From contig CAJULM010000061.1 of assembly GCA_910587285.1 (NCBI GenBank), positions 1-12,416 on the forward strand: a DNA stretch of 12,416 nt. The letters run 5' to 3'. The notes beneath the pieces were generated by a model that worked only from the letters and a program-made list of their open reading frames with translations, ran no database searches and had not been told where the DNA came from. A program made the translations under genes and the position numbers. This DNA is from an uncultured Oscillospiraceae bacterium (GTDB taxonomy: Bacteria > Bacillota > Clostridia > Oscillospirales > Oscillospiraceae). Positions 6,179-12,416 of this stretch are shown one piece after another (position 1 is the first letter of the stretch; each line of letters begins with the position of its first letter).

Positions 6179-7108
6179 ATGAAAAAAGGGAAAAAAATTG
6201 TTCTGATTGTCCTCGCCGCCCTGCTGATCCTGACTGTGGGCGGGCTGGCCTTCGCCGGGAACTATCTGTTCCGCTTCGCCCTGGACCCTGAATTTGGCGG
6301 TATGCTCAGCAAAGACGCCCAGTGGGAGCTGGAGGGCGACAACGCATGGCTGGACGAAAACAGTGAGGACCGCTGGCTCCAAAGCCATGACGGGCTCAAG
6401 CTCCACGCCCTGTATCTTCCCCAGCAAGGGGAAGGTCACAAATACGCCGTCCTCTGTCATGGCTACGGCAGCATTCCCCAGACCATGGGCCGGTTCGCCT
6501 CCCGCTTCTATGAGATGGGGTACAGCATTTTAGCCCCCGCCGCCCGGACCCATGAGCGCAGCGAGGGCCGGTACGCCAGCATGGGCTGGCTGGAGCGCCG
6601 GGACATCGTGGCCTGGGTGGATTCCCTGGTGGAGCAGGATCCCCAGGCAGAGGTGGTGCTGTTCGGCATCTCCATGGGCGGCGCCACAGTGATGATGACC
6701 GCCGGGGAGGCCGACCTGTCCTCCAACGTGAAGTGCGTGATTGAGGACTGCGGCTATTCCTCCGTGTGGGATGAATTTGCTGGACAGCTTAAAGAGATGT
6801 TCGGCCTGCCCACCTTCCCGGTGCTGGACGCTGCCTCCTTGGTCACACAGCTCCGGGCGGGGTACGGCTTCCAGGAGGCGTCCGCAGTGGAGCAGCTCAA
6901 AAAAACCTCCCTGCCTATGCTGTTCATCCACGGGGAGGAGGATACCTTCGTCCCATACGCCATGCTGGACGTGGTATATCAGGCCTGTGCCAACCCGGAA
7001 AAGGAGCTGCTGTCCATCCCCAGCGCGGAGCATGGCGAGGCGTCCTCTGTGGACCCAGAGCGCTATTGGTCCACTGTGGAGGCGTTTTTGGCCAAGCACA
7101 TGGATTGA
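6179..7108 (+). CDS. Alpha/beta hydrolase with N-terminal membrane anchor
   Basis: Serine hydrolase of unknown substrate, probably held at the outer face of the membrane. The 309-residue product begins with a Lys-rich tip (MKKGKK) and one hydrophobic helix (~7-27), without a lipobox Cys, so it reads as a signal anchor or uncleaved signal. The hydrolase domain follows: VLCHGYGS (91-98, oxyanion region), the nucleophile elbow GISMGG with Ser165, IHGEEDTFVPY with Asp255, and SAEHGE with His285. That is a complete Ser-Asp-His triad in the right order. It resembles the Bacillus YqkD-like group of anchored hydrolases. The start at 6179 is supported by AGAAAGG about 9 nt upstream and by the sensible anchor; in-frame extension further upstream only overlaps the ATPase gene. 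It lies between the transporter ATPase and the binding protein, so is presumably co-expressed; an esterase or peptide-releasing role is speculative. Confidence 0.87.
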   Translation: MKKGKKIVLIVLAALLILTVGGLAFAGNYLFRFALDPEFGGMLSKDAQWELEGDNAWLDENSEDRWLQSHDGLKLHALYLPQQGEGHKYAVLCHGYGSIPQTMGRFASRFYEMGYSILAPAARTHERSEGRYASMGWLERRDIVAWVDSLVEQDPQAEVVLFGISMGGATVMMTAGEADLSSNVKCVIEDCGYSSVWDEFAGQLKEMFGLPTFPVLDAASLVTQLRAGYGFQEASAVEQLKKTSLPMLFIHGEEDTFVPYAMLDVVYQACANPEKELLSIPSAEHGEASSVDPERYWSTVEAFLAKHMD

Positions 7109-7140
7109 GACATACAAATTGATTAAGGAGGAATTTTATC

Positions 7141-7956
7141 ATGAATTGGAAGCGTTTTTCGGCCGCCCTCGCCGCTGCCCTTCTGTTGGCGGCCTCTCTG
7201 ACCGGCTGCGGCCAGGAGAAGCCCCAGGCCACCGATATGGGCGATGATCTGCTGGCCGCCATTCAGGCCAAGGGAGAGATCGTGGTGGCCATGGAGGGCA
7301 CCTGGTCCCCCTGGACCTACCACGATGACAGCGGTGAGCTGGTGGGCTACGACGTGGAGGTGGCCAATGCCATCGCGGAGAAGCTGGGCGTCAAGGCCAC
7401 CTTCGTGGAGGGCGGCTGGGACGGCCTGCTGGCCGGATTGGAGTCCGGACGGTACGACATCATGGTCAACGGCGTGGACATCGACGAGGAGCGTCAGGAG
7501 AAGTACGATTTCTCCGTCCCCTACGCCTACAACCGCACCGCCGTCATCGTCCGGGGAGACGACGACTCGGTGCAGTCTATGGAGGACCTGAACGGCAAAA
7601 GCACCGCCAACACCATCACCTCCACCTATGCCGCCGTGGCCCAGAAGTATGGCGCGGAGGTCACCCCCGTGGACGACCTGAATCAGACCTTTGAGCTGCT
7701 GCTCACCCAGCGGATTGACGCCACTCTCAACGCCGAGGTCACATACTACGACTACATGAAGGCCCACCCGGACGCCAACCTGAAAATCGCCTGTCTGGAC
7801 TTGGACGCCACCCAGGCGGCCATCCCCATGCGCAAGGGGGAGGAGACCGCCACTCTGCGCCAGGCCATCAACCAGGCCCTGGCCGAGCTGAGCGAGGACG
7901 GTACGCTGAGCGAGCTGGCCGTGAAGTATTTCGGCGTGGACCTGTCCCAGCCCTGA
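7141..7956 (+). CDS. Amino acid ABC transporter substrate-binding lipoprotein (cystine-like)
   Basis: Extracellular receptor of the importer, anchored by lipid. A signal peptide with basic start (NWKR) and hydrophobic core ends in the lipobox LTGC; Cys23 would be the lipidated first residue. The family-3 solute-binding signature GYDVEVANAIAEKLGV (69-84) is intact, followed by GGWDGLLAGLESGRYDIMVNGV and the hinge-side motif DFSVPYAYNRTAVIV. The stretch from DLNGKSTANTITSTY (149-163) on resembles cystine-binding proteins of the TcyA/FliY type, which is why I suggest cystine; other polar amino acids remain possible. The 271-residue length is normal. AAGGAGG lies 9 nt before the ATG, the strongest ribosome site in the operon, fitting the need for excess receptor. 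The preceding hydrolase gene ends 32 bp upstream. Confidence 0.94.
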   Translation: MNWKRFSAALAAALLLAASLTGCGQEKPQATDMGDDLLAAIQAKGEIVVAMEGTWSPWTYHDDSGELVGYDVEVANAIAEKLGVKATFVEGGWDGLLAGLESGRYDIMVNGVDIDEERQEKYDFSVPYAYNRTAVIVRGDDDSVQSMEDLNGKSTANTITSTYAAVAQKYGAEVTPVDDLNQTFELLLTQRIDATLNAEVTYYDYMKAHPDANLKIACLDLDATQAAIPMRKGEETATLRQAINQALAELSEDGTLSELAVKYFGVDLSQP

Positions 7957-7994
7957 CCCCCGTCCACAACACTAACCATAGGGAGGAACTCATC

Positions 7995-8876
7995 ATGCAC
8001 ATTCACCTTCAAAACGGCCCCTGCACCGCCGAAATCGACACCCTGGGCGGTGAGCTGACCTCGTTCCGGGACGGCGCGGGAACCGAATACATTTGGGGCG
8101 GCGACCCGGCCTACTGGTCCGGCCGCAACCCCATCCTATTCCCCATTGTGGGCAGCTTAAAGGACGGCCGGGTGCGCATCCTGGGCCGGGAATACGAGAT
8201 GGGCCGCCACGGCTTTGCCCGGCGCAGCCAGTTCACCCTGGCCGAGCAGGGGGAGAGCTATGTGGTGATGGAGCTGCGGGAAAGCCCGGACACCCTGGCC
8301 CGTTACCCCTTCCCCTTCCTGCTCCGGGTGCGGCATGAGCTGCTGTCGGACGGCTTTTCCACCACCTTTGAGGTGGCAAACACCGGGGACGCCCCCCTTC
8401 CCTTCTGCATCGGCGCCCACACCGCTTTCCGCTGCCCCATGTGCGACGGCCAGCGGTTTGAGGACTACGCCCTGGTGTTCGACCAGACGGAGGACGCCCT
8501 CTCCCTGCCCCTCACCCCCCAGGGGCTGATCTCCACCGGCGCGGGCATCCCCATCCTTCAGGGCGCCGACACCATCCCCCTCTCGCACCAGCCCTTCGAC
8601 CAGCTGGACACCCTGATTTTTGACAGCCTGCGCTCCACCGGCGTCCGCCTGGTCCACACGGGCACCGGCCGGGGCGTCCATATGGAATTCAAAGATTTCC
8701 CCATGATCGCCTTCTGGACTCCCGCCCACGCCAACGCCCCCTTCCTCTGCCTGGAACCCTGGTACGGCTGCGCCGCCTGGGACAACGAGAGCGGCGCGTT
8801 CACGGACAAGCCCCACTGCATCACCCTGCCGCCGGAGGAACGCAAGGCCCTCACCTACACCGTTCACTTGGTGTAG
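7995..8876 (+). CDS. Aldose 1-epimerase family protein (LacX-like)
   Basis: Cytoplasmic enzyme of the galactose-mutarotase-like fold, expected to interconvert alpha and beta anomers of a sugar or sugar phosphate. In the 293 residues, NPILFPIVGSLKDG (45-58) and RHGFAR (71-76) form the family core. GAHTAF with His142 and LEPWYG with Glu254 match the catalytic His and Glu of mutarotases. The length is that of the LacX/YeaD-like branch (~290), shorter than GalM (~340). The ATG at 7995 follows GGGAGG with an 8-nt gap. It lies 38 bp after the binding-protein gene with no terminator between, so it is probably the last gene of the transporter operon, although its substrate has no obvious link to amino acid uptake. 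Confidence 0.92.
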   Translation: MHIHLQNGPCTAEIDTLGGELTSFRDGAGTEYIWGGDPAYWSGRNPILFPIVGSLKDGRVRILGREYEMGRHGFARRSQFTLAEQGESYVVMELRESPDTLARYPFPFLLRVRHELLSDGFSTTFEVANTGDAPLPFCIGAHTAFRCPMCDGQRFEDYALVFDQTEDALSLPLTPQGLISTGAGIPILQGADTIPLSHQPFDQLDTLIFDSLRSTGVRLVHTGTGRGVHMEFKDFPMIAFWTPAHANAPFLCLEPWYGCAAWDNESGAFTDKPHCITLPPEERKALTYTVHLV

Positions 8877-8888
8877 CCCGCACAACAA

Positions 8889-8926
8889 AAGCCGCCCTGC
8901 CAGCTACTGGCAGGGCGGCTTATTTA
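8889..8926. terminator. Bidirectional intrinsic terminator between convergent genes
   Basis: A perfect 14-bp stem (8889-8902 with 8908-8921), extendable by one G-C pair to a 3-nt loop, sits between the epimerase stop and the DUF4317 stop at 8924-8926. On the plus strand it is followed by ATTTAC. On the minus strand it is followed by a T-rich TTTTGTTGTG tract, so it should serve both genes and be stronger for the minus strand. Confidence 0.88.
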
Positions 8927-10078
8927 CACAGTTCCGGCGGGCTCGGCCTCCAGCTCCACCGCCAGTCCGTTTACCTCGACTCCGTCCCCAGCGGGGATGA
9001 GGATGTACTTGCGCCCCTCCAGCACCCGTGCCTCTACCTGACCGCTGAGCTCCGGCTTCACGGTGATGGTAATCTCCCCGGCCTTGATCTGGAAACGCTT
9101 GCTGTCGATCAGGTTGGCCGGGTCCAGCGCCGCGCCCTCGCCCAGCCGCTGGCCGCAGTAGTCCTGGAAGGCGGCCACCCGCTCCTCCTCGATGCCGCAC
9201 TCCCGCAGCATCCCGCCCACCTCTCCGGCGGTGACGGACAGCGGCTCCGGGTCGCGGCTCTCCTTGTGCAGCTCAATGCGCTCCCGCAGCTGCTCGTGGA
9301 CCGCCTGCACCAGCTCCATGCTGCACTCCACCCCCAGCGCGTCGGTGAGGGCGGTCTCAAAGGCCTCTCGCTGCTCCGGGGCGGACAGGGGCGGCTCCGC
9401 GCCAAATACTCCGTCGATGAACTCCTTGTGGAGAAGCTCCGGCTTGCGCACGTAGTACAGGGCGTTATACAGGTTGGCCGCCCGCCGGTCAAAGGCGGGG
9501 AACAGAAAGCCCAGCTCCGGCTGGGCCGCCAGCCGCCCGGCGGTCTTCACGTGCAGGGCGTTTTCCGCCGGCACATAGCCCAGCCCCGGCTTGCCCTCCC
9601 GCATGGGGCATAGAGCGCACAGGATGTAGGAGTATACCGTCTCGGAGGCGTCGTCCAGCCCCTCGTCGTTCTTGCTGCGGAAGGGCACGTCGTAGCTCTC
9701 CTGGGCCAGAAGGATCAGGTAGCTGTCCTCCCCCATGTCCACGCTCTGGATCACTTTCTGATAAAATTCCCGGCGGACAGCCTCGTCCTTCAGCTTGGTG
9801 TCCCGCAACTGGCGCAGCAGCTTGTGCTCCTCTCCCTCCGCCACCTGCCGGGTGGCGAATTCGATGTCAATCAGGCTGCGGCCCAGCGCCCCCGACAGGG
9901 TTTTGCGCAGCAGGGCCATGCGGCTCTCCACATCGTCCTCATTGAGCAGCGCCAGGGACTGGTCTACCTCGGCGATGATCTCCTTGGTGGGGCTGACGTA
10001 GCAGCCATATACGTGCCCGATGCCGTTTTTGCCCGGGCGCAGACGGCGGCGCAGCTCGCCGACCTCTTTTTGATTCAT
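8924..10078 (-). CDS. DUF4317 family protein
   Basis: Protein of unknown function, 384 residues, with no signal peptide or membrane segment, so probably cytoplasmic. It matches the DUF4317 pattern of clostridial proteins. The N-terminus, MNQKEVGELRRRLRPGKNGI followed by YGCYVSPTKEII (24-35), is the most recognisable part. Then come LLRKTLSGALGRSLIDIEF (56-74), EEHKLL (83-88), FYQKVIQSVDMGEDSYLILLAQESYDVPF (105-133) and YSYILCALCPMREGKPGLGY (149-168). The middle part is helical and charged. The C-terminal ~60 residues (KRFQIKAGEITITV onward) look like beta strands. The ATG at 10078 has GGGAGGGG about 5 nt upstream. It has its own promoter, back to back with that of ktrB, and ends in the shared terminator, so it is a single-gene unit. 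No motif allows a biochemical function to be named. Confidence 0.9.
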   Translation of the reverse strand: MNQKEVGELRRRLRPGKNGIGHVYGCYVSPTKEIIAEVDQSLALLNEDDVESRMALLRKTLSGALGRSLIDIEFATRQVAEGEEHKLLRQLRDTKLKDEAVRREFYQKVIQSVDMGEDSYLILLAQESYDVPFRSKNDEGLDDASETVYSYILCALCPMREGKPGLGYVPAENALHVKTAGRLAAQPELGFLFPAFDRRAANLYNALYYVRKPELLHKEFIDGVFGAEPPLSAPEQREAFETALTDALGVECSMELVQAVHEQLRERIELHKESRDPEPLSVTAGEVGGMLRECGIEEERVAAFQDYCGQRLGEGAALDPANLIDSKRFQIKAGEITITVKPELSGQVEARVLEGRKYILIPAGDGVEVNGLAVELEAEPAGTV

Positions 10079-10114
10079 GGGAACCCCTCCCTCATCTTTT
10101 GTAGCGGTTTTACC

Positions 10115-10143
10115 ATTGTACCCACCGGACGGGAAAAAGTCAA
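10115..10143 (-). promoter_or_regulatory. Promoter of the DUF4317 gene
   Basis: On the minus strand, TTGACT (10143-10138) and TACAAT (10120-10115) are separated by 17 nt. The expected transcript start near 10108 leaves a leader of about 30 nt. Confidence 0.78.
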
Positions 10144-10167
10144 TCCCTCCCCCAGCAACAGAACTGC

Positions 10168-10196
10168 TTGCAAATTCCTTCCACAGCCACTATAAT
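10168..10196 (+). promoter_or_regulatory. Promoter of the ktrB-ktrA operon
   Basis: TTGCAA (10168-10173) and a consensus TATAAT (10191-10196) are separated by 17 nt. Transcription should start near 10203, only ~23 nt before the GTG start of ktrB. The two divergent -35 boxes are 24 bp apart. Between and overlapping them is an imperfect inverted repeat (GCAACAG 10155-10161 / CTGCTTGC 10164-10171). Confidence 0.8.
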
Positions 10197-10225
10197 AGAG
10201 TTACTGTACGCAGGGAGGGGATGCT

Positions 10226-11563
10226 GTGAAAAAGAAGCGAATCCGGCTGTCGCCCAATCAGATCATCGCCATAGGCTTTTTGAGCATTATCCTGGCCGGA
10301 GCGCTGCTGCTCATGCTGCCCTTCGCCAACCGGAGCGGACAGGGGCTGTCCTTTCTGGACAGCCTATTCACCGCCACCTCCGCCACCTGTGTCACCGGCC
10401 TGGTGGTAGCCGACACCTGGACCCAGTTCAATCTGCTGGGGCAGCTCATCCTGCTGGTGCTCATCCAAGTCGGCGGGCTGGGCTATATGACCATGGTACT
10501 CATGGCCTCCATGCTGTTGGGCCGGAAGATCGGCCTGCGCCAGCGGGGCCTGATGGCGGAAAGCGTCAGCGCGGAGCGGCTGAGCGACTCGGTGGCCCTG
10601 CTGCGCTATATTCTCACCGGCACCGCCGCCATTGAGGGAACCGGCGCAGTGCTGCTGGCTTTCCGCTTCATTCCGGAGCTGGGCTTCTCACAAGGCGCTT
10701 GGTACGCTCTATTTCACAGCGTCTCCGCCTTCTGCAACGCCGGGTTCGACCTCATGGGCTTCCGCGAGCCCTACAGCTCCCTCACCCACTACGTATACGA
10801 CCCCCTGGTCAATCTCACCGCCTGCGCCCTGGTGCTGCTGGGAGGGCTCGGCTTTCTCGTTTGGCGGGATGTGTGGGAAAAGGGCCTTCACTTCCGCCGC
10901 TACTCCCTCCACTCCAAGCTGATTCTCACTGCCACCGTCCTGCTCACCCTGGGCGGAGCGGCCCTGTTCTGGCTGGCCGAGCGCGCCAACCTTTTGGCCG
11001 GAATGTCCCCCGCCCAGCAGGCGCTGTGCGCACTGTTTCAGGCCGTCTCCCCCCGCACGGCGGGGTTTAACACCGTGGACCTGGCCCAGCTCACCAGTGC
11101 GGGCGGCCTGCTCACCATTGTGCTCATGTTCATCGGCGCGGGGCCTGGCTCCACCGGCGGCGGGGTGAAAATCACCACGGTGGTGGTGTGCCTGCTCACT
11201 CTGGCCAGCTATATCCGGGGCCGCCGTGAGGTGGGCGCGTTCAACCGCCGGCTGGACGAGGAGCAAATTCACCGCGCCGCCGCCGGCGTCACCCTCTATA
11301 TGACGCTGGTTCTGTCCGGCGGCTTCCTGCTGCTGGCCACCCAGACCTTTCCCCTTCAGGACGCGCTATTTGAGGTCTTCTCCGCTATGAGCACCGTGGG
11401 GCTGAGCACCGGCATCACTCGCGCCCTGTCCCCCTTCAACCGCGCCCTGCTTATCGTCATGATGTTCTGCGGCAGAATCGGCAGTCTCACCATGATGATG
11501 GCCCTGGCCCAGCGCCTGCCCCCCCGAATCAAGGACCCGGTGGAGCACATCACCATCGGATAA
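10226..11563 (+). CDS. ktrB: TrkH/KtrB family potassium uptake channel subunit
   Basis: Membrane pore for potassium entry, probably coupled to sodium as in Ktr systems. The 445-residue chain contains the four pore-helix/filter repeats of the superfamily: SATCVTGL (52-59), SAFCNAGFD (167-175), SPRTAGFNT (275-283) and SAMSTVGLSTG (387-396), each with the filter Gly. GAGPGSTGGGVK (304-315) marks the intramembrane gating loop after the third filter. The N-terminal MKKKRIRLSPNQII is the short cytoplasmic start usual for KtrB; the length (~445) also fits KtrB rather than the longer TrkH. The GTG at 10226 follows GGGAGGGG with a 5-nt gap; no ATG fits better. The RCK-domain partner gene begins 33 bp downstream. 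The leader is too short for a c-di-AMP riboswitch of the kind found before some ktr operons. Confidence 0.95.
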   Translation: MKKKRIRLSPNQIIAIGFLSIILAGALLLMLPFANRSGQGLSFLDSLFTATSATCVTGLVVADTWTQFNLLGQLILLVLIQVGGLGYMTMVLMASMLLGRKIGLRQRGLMAESVSAERLSDSVALLRYILTGTAAIEGTGAVLLAFRFIPELGFSQGAWYALFHSVSAFCNAGFDLMGFREPYSSLTHYVYDPLVNLTACALVLLGGLGFLVWRDVWEKGLHFRRYSLHSKLILTATVLLTLGGAALFWLAERANLLAGMSPAQQALCALFQAVSPRTAGFNTVDLAQLTSAGGLLTIVLMFIGAGPGSTGGGVKITTVVVCLLTLASYIRGRREVGAFNRRLDEEQIHRAAAGVTLYMTLVLSGGFLLLATQTFPLQDALFEVFSAMSTVGLSTGITRALSPFNRALLIVMMFCGRIGSLTMMMALAQRLPPRIKDPVEHITIG

Positions 11564-11596
11564 CGGCTCTCTACTTTTTTTGAAAGGCGTGATTTC

Positions 11597-12250
11597 ATGG
11601 CATCCACATTTCTCGTCATCGGCCTGGGCCGTTTCGGCACCAATCTTGCCCTGCGCCTGATGGACTCCGGCAACGAGGTGCTGGTTATCGACAGCGACGA
11701 GGAGGCCGTCAGCCGCATCGCCCCCCACGTCACCCAGTCCAAGGTGGGCGACTGCATGGACGAGGAGGTGCTGCGCTCGCTGGACCCCTCCAGCTTTGAC
11801 TTCTGCTTCGTGTGCATCAGCGAAAATTTCCAGTCCTCCCTGGAGACCACATCTCTCCTCAAGGAGATGGGCGCGCCCATGGTGGTGGCCAAGGCCGACC
11901 GGGACCTCCACGCCCGTCTGCTGTTGAAAATCGGTGCGGACGAGGTGGTCTTCCCGGAGCGGGACATGGCCCAGCGCACCGCCGTGCGCTTTAGCGTTAA
12001 CGGCGCGCTGGAATACATCGAGCTGGCCCCCGGCTACGCTATTTTCGAGCTGGACGTGCCCGACGATTGGGCGGGCAGCACCCTGTTAGACCTGGACATC
12101 CGCAAGCGGTGGAATGTGAACGTCATCGGCCGCAAGGAGGATGGCGCTATCCTTCCCATTGACGCGGTCAAGTTTGTTTTCGCCGCCGACACCCATATCC
12201 TGGTGGCCGGACGGCCGGACGATATCAATCGGATGGTGAAGGGAAAGTAA
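11597..12250 (+). CDS. ktrA: TrkA/KtrA family potassium uptake regulatory subunit
   Basis: Cytoplasmic ring-forming regulator that binds nucleotide and gates the KtrB pore. The 217 residues hold one RCK_N domain with the Rossmann motif GLGRFG (9-14) and the acidic Asp32 at the end of strand 2, then GDCMDEEVL (51-59) and VVAKADRDLHARLLLKIGADEVVFPE (96-121). A C-terminal RCK_C domain (about 138-217) includes ELDVP and the TLLDLDIRKRWNVNVIGRK core. The single RCK_N-RCK_C layout is that of KtrA (~220 residues), not the doubled TrkA of enterobacteria. RCK_C domains of KtrA proteins in Bacillota can bind c-di-AMP; whether this one does cannot be read from the sequence. The ATG at 11597 follows GAAAGG with a gap of about 9 nt. 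It is co-transcribed with ktrB. Confidence 0.95.
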   Translation: MASTFLVIGLGRFGTNLALRLMDSGNEVLVIDSDEEAVSRIAPHVTQSKVGDCMDEEVLRSLDPSSFDFCFVCISENFQSSLETTSLLKEMGAPMVVAKADRDLHARLLLKIGADEVVFPERDMAQRTAVRFSVNGALEYIELAPGYAIFELDVPDDWAGSTLLDLDIRKRWNVNVIGRKEDGAILPIDAVKFVFAADTHILVAGRPDDINRMVKGK

Positions 12251-12274
12251 TGGCGCGACGATAGGCGCATCGGG

Positions 12275-12357
12275 AAAAACAAAAGGCCCCCGCCGTATTT
12301 TTGGTGCCTCGCATTTCCCCCGCCGCAAGGCGGGGGAAAAAACAAAAGGCCCCCACC
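12275..12357 (+). repeat. Direct repeat of a 20-nt A-run/GC-rich segment
   Basis: 12275-12294 and 12338-12357 are identical except for one base near the 3' end (CCCCCGCC versus CCCCCACC). The second copy forms the left arm of the terminator. The first has no good right arm beside it (GTATTTTTGG follows) and looks like a decayed terminator copy, although its CCCCCGCC could pair with GGCGGGGG at 12329-12336. Confidence 0.7.
12314..12339. other. Strong hairpin with GCAA loop
   Basis: A perfect 11-bp stem (12314-12324 with 12329-12339) is closed by the stable GNRA loop GCAA. A-rich sequence rather than a T-tract follows the right arm on the plus strand, so it is not itself a standard plus-strand terminator. 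Confidence 0.7.
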
Positions 12358-12375
12358 GAAAGGTGGGGGTCTTTT
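12344..12375 (+). terminator. Intrinsic terminator of the ktrB-ktrA operon
   Basis: A 14-bp stem (12344-12357 with 12362-12375, one G-T wobble) has a GAAA tetraloop and ends in CTTTT. The A-run at the base of the left arm pairs with the T-run, so it could also work on the minus strand. The remaining 41 bases of the window show no recognisable feature. Confidence 0.88.
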
Positions 12376-12416
12376 GTCAAGGGGAGTTACGAAAGCCCGT
12401 CAAGAGCGGCATTGGG

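Noticed and set aside
7080..7140. Internal promoter before the binding-protein gene (TTGGCC...TACAAA)
   Set aside because: Spacer of about 19 nt and poor boxes; not convincing compared with the other promoters in this window.
7123..7767. Minus-strand frame across the binding-protein gene
   Set aside because: Val/Gly/His-rich antisense artefact of GC-rich codon use.
8157..8888. 243-codon minus-strand frame across the epimerase gene
   Set aside because: Its start lies in the terminator side of the epimerase gene and its translation has no recognisable domain.
10079..10225. c-di-AMP (ydaO-type) riboswitch before ktrB
   Set aside because: The promoter leaves only about 23 nt of leader, far too short for that aptamer.
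11356..12018. 220-codon minus-strand frame over the ktrB end and ktrA
   Set aside because: Crosses two well-supported genes in antisense; Ser/Arg-rich translation without family features.

Overview
The window looks like ordinary chromosome from a GC-rich, low-oxygen gut member of the Bacillota, most likely an Oscillospiraceae/Flavonifractor-like clostridium. This is inferred from several things: strong AGGAGG ribosome binding sites, sigma-A promoters with 17-nt spacers, a ClpC-type unfoldase, DUF975 and DUF4317 proteins (both known mainly from clostridia and relatives), a Ktr-type potassium system, and high G+C at third codon positions. No rRNA, tRNA, CRISPR array, phage gene or transposase is visible.

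Layout. (1) 1-447: the C-terminal end of a Clp unfoldase, followed by a hairpin terminator. (2) 514-1084: a histidine phosphatase gene broken by a frameshift just before its second catalytic histidine, followed by a terminator. (3) 4456 down to 1118, minus strand: a DUF975 membrane protein, an NADP-type isocitrate dehydrogenase and an S51-like peptidase. Two near-consensus promoters precede the DUF975 gene. About 200 bp of palindrome-rich, TTCG-repetitive sequence separates the dehydrogenase from the peptidase. (4) 4643-8921, plus strand: an operon for uptake of a polar amino acid (cystine-like by resemblance). It encodes permease, ATPase, a membrane-anchored alpha/beta hydrolase, a substrate-binding lipoprotein and a LacX-type aldose epimerase, and ends in a two-way terminator. 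(5) 8924-10078, minus strand: a DUF4317 protein. (6) 10226-12250, plus strand: a KtrB/TrkH potassium channel subunit and its KtrA/TrkA regulator. Their promoter lies back to back with that of the DUF4317 gene. (7) 12251-12416: non-coding sequence with a duplicated GC-rich segment, two hairpins and a terminator.

How the genes work together. The ABC genes form a complete importer (lipoprotein receptor, one permease that presumably homodimerises, one ATPase) and carry two enzymes whose link to transport is unclear. KtrB and KtrA form a gated potassium uptake system. Isocitrate dehydrogenase would make 2-oxoglutarate and NADPH for glutamate synthesis. I see no clearly new biological system. The points most worth a second look are the broken phosphatase, the palindromic intergenic block, the hydrolase inside the transporter operon, and the compact divergent control region between DUF4317 and ktrB.
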